The position numbers and the translations under genes were made by a program. A DNA stretch of 64,000 nucleotides from CBDFKQ01 sp965248855. GTDB taxonomy: Bacteria > Bacteroidota > Bacteroidia > Cytophagales > 172606-1. Shown piece by piece: positions 37,521 to 44,665 of this stretch (the first letter of the stretch is position 1; every line of letters begins with the position of its first letter). The stretch is taken from the NCBI GenBank assembly GCA_965248855.1, contig CBDFKQ010000004.1, forward strand, positions 1-64,000, given 5' to 3'. Below the pieces are notes generated by a model. The model made no database searches. It was not told where the DNA came from and saw only the letters and a program-made list of their open reading frames with translations.

Positions 37521-37720
37521 TTTATTGGCAAAGTACAGTCAGGTGAATCCAAACAAATGGTCGTCGGTTCAAATCCGGTCTCCCTCTCTAAAAGTTTTAT
37601 AAATATAAGAGGGAGTAGCTCAGGGGTAGAGCAGTTTGTTCAATAAGCATCATAAACCTGAAAACTGAATTTGCGTAAAAGGTACCGGGGAAAGGAGATA
37701 GAACCCGGTGCCTAATTTTT
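37521..37720 (+). ncRNA. circularly permuted tRNA-like RNA
   Basis: tRNA parts occur in swapped order. First come the 3' anticodon-stem strand CAAAC (37550-37554), a T arm GTCGG-TTCAAAT-CCGGT (37563-37579) and the 3' acceptor strand CTCCCTC (37580-37586). After 22 bases (37587-37608) come the 5' acceptor strand GAGGGAG (37609-37615), TA, a D arm GCTC-AGGGGTA-GAGC (37618-37632), A, and GTTTG (37634-37638). Acceptor strands pair 7 of 7 and anticodon strands 5 of 5. Outside, four more nested helices extend the anticodon arm: CAGGT/ACCTG, CAGT/ACTG, GCAAA/TTTGC and TTTA/TAAA. The RNA ends thus lie where an anticodon arm would be and the acceptor end is a closed loop. A terminator follows. The layout recalls Y RNA (YrlA) tRNA mimics or permuted tRNA genes. 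Function unknown; exact 5' end not determined. Confidence 0.75.
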
Positions 37721-37724
37721 TTAT
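37681..37724 (+). terminator. intrinsic terminator after the permuted tRNA-like RNA
   Basis: GGTACCGGG and CCCGGTGCC form a 9-bp stem (37681-37689 with 37704-37712), followed by TAATTTTTTTATTT. It would end a transcript that carries the permuted RNA, perhaps started upstream of the 36615 gene. Confidence 0.8.
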
Positions 37725-37729
37725 TTAAC

Positions 37730-37827
37730 GACGGGTTAGCCAAACCGGTAAAGGCAATCATCAGATATAGATTGGATGGTGCAAGTGAATAGAGGCACTT
37801 TTGCAGGTTCGACCCCTGCACCCGTCA
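37730..37827 (+). ncRNA. class II tRNA-like RNA with abnormal anticodon loop
   Basis: Acceptor GACGGGT (37730-37736) pairs with ACCCGTC (37820-37826), 7 of 7. D arm GCC-AAACCGGTAAA-GGC (37739-37755). Anticodon stem ATCAT/ATGGT encloses a 14-base loop, CAGATATAGATTGG, instead of seven. A long variable arm has AAGTG/CACTT. T arm GCAGG-TTCGACC-CCTGC (37803-37819). Discriminator A, no encoded CCA. An alternative CAATC/GATTG stem leaves a 10-base loop. Neither fold presents a normal anticodon, so this is not an ordinary elongator tRNA as written. It lies about 5 bp after the T-run of the preceding terminator. Confidence 0.75.
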
Positions 37828-37982
37828 CTTTTCATATTAATATTATAGCTTTTATTTATATCATACCAACCATAGAGAAGCAAACATTTTTACATACTCC
37901 AAACGTACTTCTTGTTTAAGTCTTTGGATTTAAATCTACTACGGTAGCTTTTAGTGACAGATGATAAATATATAAATCTCCT

Positions 37983-38010
37983 CTCCCCCCGGGGCAGATC
38001 TCTCACCTGA
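37983..38010 (+). repeat. dispersed palindromic repeat, degenerate copy 3
   Basis: CCCCCCGGGGCAGATCTCTC then ACCTGATT resembles the CCCGTGGCAGGTGTCTCACCTGA repeat with several changes. The gap 37828-38104 holds nothing else that I recognise. Confidence 0.5.
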
Positions 38011-38104
38011 TTAATTTTTATTCAAATCCGGTTAAGAAAAGAATCAATTTATTATTTAGAGAATTTTTAATTGTTATCTAAAAATTAAATAATTATATTC
38101 CAAT

Positions 38105-38144
38105 AAAAAACCTGTCTAATTATAAAAATCAGACAGGTTTTTTA
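38105..38144. terminator. strong terminator
   Basis: AAAAAACCTGTCT with AGACAGGTTTTTT, a 13-bp stem with a 13-base loop. It serves the minus-strand pair ending at 38181. Confidence 0.85.
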
Positions 38145-38180
38145 TTTTATCCTAACCAAATAGTTTTTTATTTTATTTAG

Positions 38181-38864
38181 TTACAGTATTGCCATTAATA
38201 AATCTGTAAATTCTTTTGATGATATTTCAGGCGAATCAATATCTTCAAATGGAAAATGAATTTTAACCAGCCCATTTATTCCCTTCACATCAAGTGAATC
38301 ACTATTAATAAAAGTTATTTTATCATAATGAGTTTTCCAGCTGCTTTGTGCATCTTCATCTTTAAGTAAATCAATAACAGCGAGTTGGATTTTTTGCGTA
38401 AGCCTAAAAATTCTATTCAGTTTTAAACCATCTTCCGGGAGCTCCATTGTTGGTGTTCCGGTATTTACATTACTTGCACTTAAAACAGTTTCTGCAAAAG
38501 TTTGAAACCCTCTGCGAACCTCTAATTTTCCGGAGTTTTCATAAGTCTCACTCTTAATAATTTTTCCTAATGACAGAATATTTACAGGATCTGTAGGATT
38601 AATTATCTCAATTGATTCTATTTTATGAACTGATAAATGGATGAAATTATTTGCCAAACTGTTCCTTTCATCAGCAACCTGCAAAATCACAAAATCAACT
38701 TCTCTTTTTTCATTCCCAATATTCAATATTATTCCTTTATGAGAAATACCGGAATCGGTTGTTATTTTTAAAGAAGTTAATGGAAAATGCTCTGCTATAT
38801 AAGATAAAAGTTCCTGCTTACCAACTGCAGGAACTTTTAAAAATTTTGAATCTATTTTATTCAT
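38181..38864 (-). CDS. orphan protein, second gene of a pair
   Basis: 227 aa, soluble, no signal peptide. A mixed alpha/beta composition with KQELLSYIAEHFPLTSLKIT, VDFVILQVADERNSLANNFI and IHLSVHKIESIEIINPTDPV looks like a small globular domain, then a second half with QKIQLAVIDLLKDEDAQSSW. It lies 1 base behind the stop of the upstream gene (38866-39276), so they are co-translated. No family recognised. Confidence 0.55.
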   Translation of the reverse strand: MNKIDSKFLKVPAVGKQELLSYIAEHFPLTSLKITTDSGISHKGIILNIGNEKREVDFVILQVADERNSLANNFIHLSVHKIESIEIINPTDPVNILSLGKIIKSETYENSGKLEVRRGFQTFAETVLSASNVNTGTPTMELPEDGLKLNRIFRLTQKIQLAVIDLLKDEDAQSSWKTHYDKITFINSDSLDVKGINGLVKIHFPFEDIDSPEISSKEFTDLLMAIL

Positions 38865-38865
38865 C

Positions 38866-39276
38866 TTACATTTTGCTCATTAAAAGCTCAGTAAGCGATT
38901 TTGTACGATCATCTGTATGATGTGCATTGGTATTAGGCAAATGATCAATAGTTAAAACACCATCAGCAATAGAATATGCACTTGATCCATACATTGCCCC
39001 TTTCACATTTTTGATTTCTATTTTTTTCAAAATATCTTTTAATGCCTCTTTTCCCATTTCATCAGAGGTAATCTCTTTAAATGAATTAATAACAGGTTGG
39101 AAATAAATTTGCGTAAAATTTTCATCATACATGTCAACATTATCATCAATGGCTAGAGTATCCCAATTTACATCAAAGTCGATATCATAGCCTGCAAGTG
39201 CGTTAATTTCACTTGTTAATTTTTTGTAACTTCCTTCTTGAAAAGTTTTTACTCCTCTTTTTTCTGCTAATCCCAT
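38866..39276 (-). CDS. orphan acidic protein, first gene of a pair
   Basis: 136 aa, acidic (many Asp and Glu; IDDNVDMYDENFTQIYFQPV). It has the pattern of a small alpha/beta protein, with EALKDILKKIEIKN and GVLTIDHLPNTNAHHTDDRT. Possible partner of the 38181 product given the one-base spacing. No known family. Confidence 0.6.
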   Translation of the reverse strand: MGLAEKRGVKTFQEGSYKKLTSEINALAGYDIDFDVNWDTLAIDDNVDMYDENFTQIYFQPVINSFKEITSDEMGKEALKDILKKIEIKNVKGAMYGSSAYSIADGVLTIDHLPNTNAHHTDDRTKSLTELLMSKM

Positions 39277-39500
39277 GATTTTAAGTTTAAGGTAAATGTT
39301 TAAATGAAAATATGAATGAAAAAAAATATCAAAAGTAACCTCACGTATTGAAAGATATTTTTGATACCTAGAAGCAAAATTAAAATCTTTAAAATAATAT
39401 CCAAATTAAATAATTTCGAAGAATTCTTCTTTATGTAAGTATTTATTCATCTTTTTAACAACTTTAATTACTTTGTTGTTATCAATTGAATTATCGATAA

Positions 39501-39528
39501 ATCAATATCGTTATTTTGATATTTTAAT
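39501..39528. repeat. 28-bp AT-rich dispersed repeat, copy 2
   Basis: Exact reverse complement of 15903-15930. It lies in a 470-base gene-free stretch (39277-39748) that otherwise holds only AT-rich DNA and the tRNA-Phe terminator. Confidence 0.7.
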
Positions 39529-39710
39529 GAAAATAAATTAATCTGACTACGATTTAAAAATTTATCTTACTCTAGGCATAAAAGTTATAGAGACTTAACG
39601 ATGTTTGTAAAGCAATGGGTTTTGAAAAATTAATTTAATATCTCATTTTTGAAATATTATGCAAGCATACAAATCAAATTTTTCTTTTTTAATAATTGCT
39701 ATAAAACAAA

Positions 39711-39738
39711 AAAACCTCCCTGAAAATCAGGAAGGTAA
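39711..39738 (-). terminator. terminator of tRNA-Phe
   Basis: Read on the minus strand: ACCTTCCTG, loop ATTTT, CAGGGAGGT, then a T-run. It begins 11 bases past the tRNA 3' end. Confidence 0.8.
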
Positions 39739-39748
39739 TCTGTGCCGG

Positions 39749-39821
39749 TGGTGATGGACGGGATCGAACCGCCGACACAAGGATTTTCAGTCCTTTGCTC
39801 TACCGACTGAGCTACATCACC
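39749..39821 (-). tRNA. tRNA-Phe (GAA)
   Basis: Acceptor GGTGATG/CATCACC; D arm with AGTCGGTA loop; anticodon stem around CTGAAAA gives GAA; T-loop TTCGATC. No encoded CCA. Confidence 0.96.
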
Positions 39822-39958
39822 AGCGCTTTTTATATAAAAAGTGGTGCAAATGTAGGAATTATAATTTAAGTTGCAAGTGTAGATAAATAAAATAGGTGTT
39901 TATTTTTATACAAATTGGGTATTTTGATTGTTAGTCAGTGGTTTAAATAAATTTTAAT

Positions 39959-41296
39959 ATGTTAATCATTCAACAAATATTATTTCTTATTGTGTTATTG
40001 GCTGCAGGATATATTATTCGCAAAAGAATTTTACGAATTGCAGGTAATATAAATATAGGGAAAGACAAAAAAATAAACGACCGACCGGGAGAACGTTTAA
40101 AAAATATGACGCTGCTTGCTTTTGGTCAGAAAAAAATGTTCGATAAGCCCCTTGTCGGATTTTTACATTTTCTTGTTTACGCAGGTTTTATTTTAATAAA
40201 TATAGAAATATTAGAAATAATTATTGATGGTTTAACAGGTACTCATAGGGTTTTGCATTCTGTTTTATCAGATTTTTATCCTCTTTTGATCAGTTTTTTT
40301 GAATTTTTGGCTGTTGGTGTTATTGTAGCATGTGCTGTTTTTCTCATCCGAAGAAATATTTTAAAATTACCTCGTTTTGTTAAAGACGAGCTAAATGGCT
40401 TTCCTAAAATTGATGCCAATATTATTTTAATTGCGGAAATTTTATTGATGTTCGCATTACTTTCCATGAATGCTGCAGATGTTATTTTGCAAGATAGAGG
40501 TGTTGGTCACTTCGCTCATGTTAAAACAGGTAATTTTGCTTTTAGTCAGGTTTTTATTCCTTTTTTCAATGCTTGGAGCAGTCCATCATTAGAAATTTAT
40601 GAACGTTTTGCCTGGTGGTTTCACATTTGTGGCATTCTTGCTTTCGCTATTTATGTTACCTATTCTAAGCATTTGCATATTGTTTTAGCTTTTCCAAATA
40701 CATATTTCTCAAGGCTCGAACCAAAAGGGGAAATTTATAACATGCCTGTTGTAACAAAGGAAGTTAAATCAATGTTAGGCTTGCCTGTCGAAAATGAAGA
40801 AATACCAACAACTACACCTATTGAACCGGAAAGATTTGGTGCAAAAGATATAAATGATTTGACTTGGAAAAATTTAATGGATGCCTATAGTTGTACTGAA
40901 TGTGGAAGGTGTACAGAACAATGCCCTGCAAATATTACAGGTAAAAAACTTTCTCCCCGAAAAATTATGATGGATACCAGAGATAGAATGGAAGAAGTTG
41001 GCAAAGCCATTGAAGCAAAACAAGAACCATTTACCGACGGAAAATTTTTATTAGATAATTACATAACTCGTGAAGAATTATTGGCATGTACCTCTTGTAA
41101 TGCATGTGTTGAAGCTTGCCCTGTAAGTATTAATCCATTGGATATTATTATTGAAATGCGGAGGTATATGGCAATGGAAGAAAGTAAAGTTCCTGGATCA
41201 TGGGGTGCAATGTTTTCTAATGTTGAAAACAATGCAGCACCATGGAAATTTTCTCCGTCAGACAGGTTTAATTGGGCAGAAAAATTAAAAAGTTAA
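39959..41296 (+). CDS. membrane 4Fe-4S dicluster protein (heterodisulfide-reductase-like electron transfer)
   Basis: 445 aa. The N-terminal about 250 residues hold five or so helices of the NarI/HdrE kind, with His residues able to bind haem (FLHFLVYAGF, WWFHICGILAF, YSKHLHIVLAF). The C-terminal cytoplasmic part has two 4Fe-4S motifs: CTECGRCTEQCP and CTSCNACVEACP. With the CCG-domain protein at 42600 it forms a two-subunit quinone-linked electron-transfer unit of HdrDE or GlpC/LutA type. The two genes are usually adjacent; here two Uma2 genes sit between them. Confidence 0.88.
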   Translation: MLIIQQILFLIVLLAAGYIIRKRILRIAGNINIGKDKKINDRPGERLKNMTLLAFGQKKMFDKPLVGFLHFLVYAGFILINIEILEIIIDGLTGTHRVLHSVLSDFYPLLISFFEFLAVGVIVACAVFLIRRNILKLPRFVKDELNGFPKIDANIILIAEILLMFALLSMNAADVILQDRGVGHFAHVKTGNFAFSQVFIPFFNAWSSPSLEIYERFAWWFHICGILAFAIYVTYSKHLHIVLAFPNTYFSRLEPKGEIYNMPVVTKEVKSMLGLPVENEEIPTTTPIEPERFGAKDINDLTWKNLMDAYSCTECGRCTEQCPANITGKKLSPRKIMMDTRDRMEEVGKAIEAKQEPFTDGKFLLDNYITREELLACTSCNACVEACPVSINPLDIIIEMRRYMAMEESKVPGSWGAMFSNVENNAAPWKFSPSDRFNWAEKLKS

Positions 41297-41319
41297 TTTA
41301 AAATCTAAAAAATGATTTT

Positions 41320-41949
41320 ATGGAAACAGTTGAAAAGATAAAACTATCCGAAAAACAAATTGCCGATGTAGAAAATGGAAAAATAGTGGCCATTAAAGCC
41401 TCATGGGATGAATTTTTTGAATTTGCACAAACTAATAAATACAAAAATGATTATCATAATGGCGAAATTTTAATTATGGGAGCAGCACATCTTTTACATG
41501 CATTGTTAGTATCGCACATAAATTTAATCTTTTATAATTTCTATAATTCAAAAGGTTATTTAATTGCAGGAAGCAATTTAGGCATTTCAATACCCGAAAT
41601 AGATAGTTACTATAATGCCGATCTAACTATCATCAAGGATAAACCCAACTTTAAAAACAATTCCAAATACATCATCACCAACCCTTTTATTGTTATAGAA
41701 ATTATTTCAAAATTGACGGCCAATTATGATTTTCATTTTAAAAGAAACAAATATCAAAAACTAGCCGGTTTGGAGGAAATTGTTTTTGTAGATAGGTTTG
41801 ACAAATCAATAATCGTTTAAAAAAAAACTAATGACCCCAAAGTTTGGATGGAAACAATTTATGATGCTCCAAATGATTTGGTGGTAGTAGATACTTTAAC
41901 CTTCGAACTTGGAGAAGTATTTAATAATCTCCCTAATATTTCAGAATAA
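41320..41949 (+). pseudogene. Uma2-family nuclease copy with in-frame stop
   Basis: Homologous throughout to the next gene (41956-42585). The frame is open to TAA at 41818-41820, replacing the Phe codon of the paralogue, and stays in phase afterwards (KKTNDPKVWMETIYD and on to a stop at 41947). The truncated product of 166 aa lacks the last 43 residues but keeps IEIDSYYNADLTII and IVIEIISK, so the PD-(D/E)xK core (here N-A-D for N-P-D) might still fold. The stop lies at the start of a run of nine A. Confidence 0.75.
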
Positions 41950-41955
41950 AAATTT

Positions 41956-42585
41956 ATGGAAACAGTTGAAAAGATAAAACTAACCGAAAAACAAATTGCC
42001 GATGTGGAAAACGGAAAAATAGTGGCTATCAAAGCCTCTTGGGATGAATTCTTAGAGTTTACATTACAATGTAAATACAAAACCGATTATCATAATGGTG
42101 AAATAATAATTTTGGGAGCTGCAAATCCTTTACATGAAGTATTAGTGTCAGATTTTATTATGCTTTTTGGCAATTTCTATAAATCCAAAGGCTATTTAAT
42201 TGCAGGAAGTAATTTAGGTATTTCAATACCTGAAATGGATAGTTATTATAATCCGGATGTAACTATTATAAAAGATAAATTAAAGTTTAAAAAAGATTCC
42301 AAATTTATTATTACCAACCCATTTATTATTATTGAAATTTTATCGAAATCAACTGCTTATTATGATTTTTTTGAAAAAAGGCAGAAGTATCAAAAATTGG
42401 AAGATTTACAAGAAATGGTTTTTGTAGATAGATTTTTGAAAACAATAAATGTATTCAAAAGGACTAACGATCATAAAGTGTGGATGGAAACTGTTTATGA
42501 TTCTCCAAATGATTTGGTGGTAGTGGATATTTTAACTTTTGAACTTGGAGGAATTTTTAATAACCTACCTAATATTGAAGACTAA
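41956..42585 (+). CDS. Uma2 family putative endonuclease
   Basis: 209 aa, full length. Uma2 (DUF820) is a PD-(D/E)xK-type fold: YYNPDVTII (Asp), IIIEILSKST (Glu), then YYDFFEKRQKYQKL (Lys/Tyr). Members are very numerous in some Bacteroidota and cyanobacteria and have no established role. Very close in sequence to the broken copy just upstream, from which it is separated by 6 bp, so a recent tandem duplication is likely. It is followed 14 bp later by the Fe-S gene at 42600. Confidence 0.88.
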   Translation: METVEKIKLTEKQIADVENGKIVAIKASWDEFLEFTLQCKYKTDYHNGEIIILGAANPLHEVLVSDFIMLFGNFYKSKGYLIAGSNLGISIPEMDSYYNPDVTIIKDKLKFKKDSKFIITNPFIIIEILSKSTAYYDFFEKRQKYQKLEDLQEMVFVDRFLKTINVFKRTNDHKVWMETVYDSPNDLVVVDILTFELGGIFNNLPNIED

Positions 42586-42599
42586 ATAATAAAAAAATC

Positions 42600-43394
42600 A
42601 TGACCGATATAACATATAAAGTGCCAACTGTACAGGAAATGAAAAGCAATGGCGAAACACCTGAAATTCTTTTTTGGGTAGGTTGTGCAGGAAGTTTTGA
42701 TGAAAGATATAAAAATGTAACAGTAGCTTTTACGAAAATCTTAAATAAGATAGGAATAAAATTCGCTGTTTTGGGTACCGAAGAAGCATGTACCGGCGAT
42801 CCTGCCCGCCGTGCCGGAAATGAATTTTTATTTCAAATGCAGGCAGTTAATAATATTCAAACTTTAAATGGGTATGAAATAAAAAAAATTGTAACTGCTT
42901 GTCCTCATTGTTTTAATACCATTAAAAATGAATATCCTGCCTTAGGCGGCCATTATGAAGTAATTCATCATTCACAATTTCTTCAACAATTAATTAATGA
43001 AGGAAAAATAAAAATGCAGGGTGGTGGTGAATTTAAAGGAAAAAAAATAACCTATCACGATTCATGTTATTTAGGAAGAGCCAATAATATTTACGAAGCA
43101 CCCAGAGAAGTTTTAGAAGCATTGGATGCTGAGCTTTTTGAAATGAAACGCAGCAAGAAAAACGGCTTATGCTGCGGTGCAGGTGGTGCGCAAATGTTTA
43201 AAGAAGCAGAACCGGGCAAAAAAGAAATTAATGTTGAGAGAATTGAAGATGCTCTAGAAACTAAAGCAGAAATTATTGCGGTTGCTTGTCCGTTCTGTAT
43301 GACAATGTTATCTGATGGAGTAAAAAACAAAGAAAAAGAAGCAGAAGTTAAAGTATTAGATTTAGCAGAAATGATTGAGAGGAGTTTGAATTGA
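42600..43394 (+). CDS. CCG-domain (Fe-S)-binding protein, heterodisulfide-reductase-like subunit
   Basis: 264 aa. Two cysteine-rich CCG motifs are seen, one degenerate and one full: CPHCFNTIKNEY with the later YHDSCYLGRANN, and NGLCCGAGGAQMF with CPFCMTMLSDG. Such modules, as in HdrB/D, GlpC and LutA, bind a non-cubane or 4Fe-4S cluster and pass electrons. It partners the membrane protein at 39959. Also WVGCAGSFDERYKN and ACTGDPARRAGNEF are typical of the Bacteroidota protein. Confidence 0.9.
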   Translation: MTDITYKVPTVQEMKSNGETPEILFWVGCAGSFDERYKNVTVAFTKILNKIGIKFAVLGTEEACTGDPARRAGNEFLFQMQAVNNIQTLNGYEIKKIVTACPHCFNTIKNEYPALGGHYEVIHHSQFLQQLINEGKIKMQGGGEFKGKKITYHDSCYLGRANNIYEAPREVLEALDAELFEMKRSKKNGLCCGAGGAQMFKEAEPGKKEINVERIEDALETKAEIIAVACPFCMTMLSDGVKNKEKEAEVKVLDLAEMIERSLN

Positions 43395-43421
43395 TCAAAT
43401 AGCTAATTAAAAAAGATCATG

Positions 43422-43472
43422 AAACCGCCATCTTTATTGCAAATCCGCTATTTGGGTGGTTTATTTTTTTTA
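43422..43472. terminator. probable bidirectional terminator
   Basis: AAACCGCC and GGGTGGTTT arms with a T-run, between convergent genes. Confidence 0.6.
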
Positions 43473-43476
43473 ATTG

Positions 43477-43854
43477 TTATTTTCCAACTTTGTCAATTGG
43501 CCTAAAACTCAAAGCACTCCAAGTGTCGTCAATAGAAATTGCTGTAACTGTCGTTATTCCAAACCCTTCTCCTGTCACTCGCAGTATGTCCCGGTTGATG
43601 TCTGTTTTGATTTTAGATGTGCCTTTGGGATATGCAAACCAAAGCACACTATCAGGTTCAACATTTTTTAAGCCTTCTTCGAGAAAGTTCAAAAACTCTT
43701 TATTGTTATTAATGAATACCAAAGTGTTAGTACTTTTGAGTTTCTCGAATTTATTTTTAAACCCAAGTTTTAAAAATTCTTCCTCAATTGATGGTGTTGC
43801 ATTAATAACCACTCCAATGCCTTTAAACTTAAATTTCTTTATTACGTCTTGCAT
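43477..43854 (-). CDS. DUF3052-like protein
   Basis: 125 aa, soluble. Motifs are GIGVVINATPSIEEEFLKLG, SVLWFAYPKGTSKIKTDINR and a C-terminal ISIDDTWSALSFRPID. The LWFAYPKG--------DINRD and DDTWSA patterns are those of a small uncharacterised family (DUF3052, recalled). Its start overlaps the upstream gene end by 26 bases, so translation may be coupled. Confidence 0.7.
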   Translation of the reverse strand: MQDVIKKFKFKGIGVVINATPSIEEEFLKLGFKNKFEKLKSTNTLVFINNNKEFLNFLEEGLKNVEPDSVLWFAYPKGTSKIKTDINRDILRVTGEGFGITTVTAISIDDTWSALSFRPIDKVGK

Positions 43855-44224
43855 TATTTAAATTTTGTTTAATATGCATTAGGCCTCCTAAAATTGAAAT
43901 TGGTGCAAATATAAATATAGCAAGCAATTGTGTCCAATGATTGCCCTCGGATTTAAAAAATGAGAATGTGGCAAAACCTGCTATAATAATAGCAAGTATA
44001 TAATTAATTTTCAAGTTTGCTGCCCTTGATAATAATTGGGAAACAAGCCCGGAAATAAATGAAAAAAACGCTCCGTAAATTGTTGTCAAAATTACAAAGA
44101 AAGTCGTTGGGTCAGAATGAGGCCTCAATCCTGAAATTTTAAAAAGTGCAAGTGACGTTGCTACGAAAATTGCGTAACCTGAAATGATGCTTAATATATT
44201 CCTTATAATATTTTTAATGTTCAT
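43829..44224 (-). CDS. small integral membrane protein
   Basis: 131 aa with four hydrophobic helices (SIISGYAIFVATSLALFK, FFVILTTIYGAFFSFISG, IILAIIIAGFATF-like, LLAIFIFAPISILGGLMHI). No family recognised; similar four-helix proteins with HSDPTTFFVILTTIYGA occur in Bacteroidota. Overlaps the DUF3052-like gene. Confidence 0.6.
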   Translation of the reverse strand: MNIKNIIRNILSIISGYAIFVATSLALFKISGLRPHSDPTTFFVILTTIYGAFFSFISGLVSQLLSRAANLKINYILAIIIAGFATFSFFKSEGNHWTQLLAIFIFAPISILGGLMHIKQNLNNARRNKEI

Positions 44225-44665
44225 TTTCAGAATTGGCTTATCGCGAAGCCTTAGTTAATTCACGCTGCTGTTTATTATGTTCGCTTTTGGGACCAGTCGA
44301 ACCATAAAAAACTGGACTTATAATCCAATGCAAATCTATTGAAATTAATTATTATAGATCTAACAATGATATTCCAAATAATAAAAAAATTTTAAAAAAT
44401 CAAGTCTCCCTATTAGAATATTAGTATTTCGATATCATTATACTGATATTTCATGGTTTTTAGAAGATAAACGACGAAATTTACTTTACATGAGACTCAT
44501 GGGAAGCGAGGGCTGAATTTAAATTAGTGGCAGATGAAGACGCCTGCCACGGGACAAGAAATTGTAATTCAGCAGTATTATATGGGCCTGTAAATATACC
44601 ATATGTAAGAGTTATAAATTTTTCGTATTCCCAATGCAATAAACCTATAAATTAAACCTATAAAA
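44225..44665. other. gene-free stretch with repeats
   Basis: Contains a short hairpin (GGCTT-atcgcg-AAGCC, 44233-44248), an AT-rich palindrome patch near 44418-44455 and the repeat at 44526. No coding sequence seen. Confidence 0.45.
44526..44558 (-). repeat. dispersed palindromic repeat, inverted copy 4
   Basis: On the minus strand CTTGTCCCGTGGCAGGCGTC followed by TTCATCTGCCACT. It shares CCCGTGGCAGG with copies 1 and 2; the second arm is different but still complementary (GTGGCAG/CTGCCAC). Confidence 0.6.

Noticed and set aside
37550..37638. Permuted (two-piece) tmRNA
   Set aside because: A full canonical D arm and a 5-bp anticodon stem are present and there is no tag-reading frame or tmRNA GGGGNNG start.
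37430..37720. Permuted group I intron-exon arrangement making a circular tRNA
   Set aside because: The order of halves would fit, but the flanks are short and I find no P3-P8 core or P7 with a guanosine site; the flanks instead pair with each other in nested helices.
37597..37821. Minus-strand open frame of 74 codons across the tRNA-like RNAs
   Set aside because: It overlaps both structured RNAs, whose paired helices explain the sequence; no protein features are seen.
41818..41827. Programmed slippage at the A9 run in the first Uma2 copy
   Set aside because: The downstream sequence stays in the same frame as the upstream part, so a shift would destroy rather than restore the protein.
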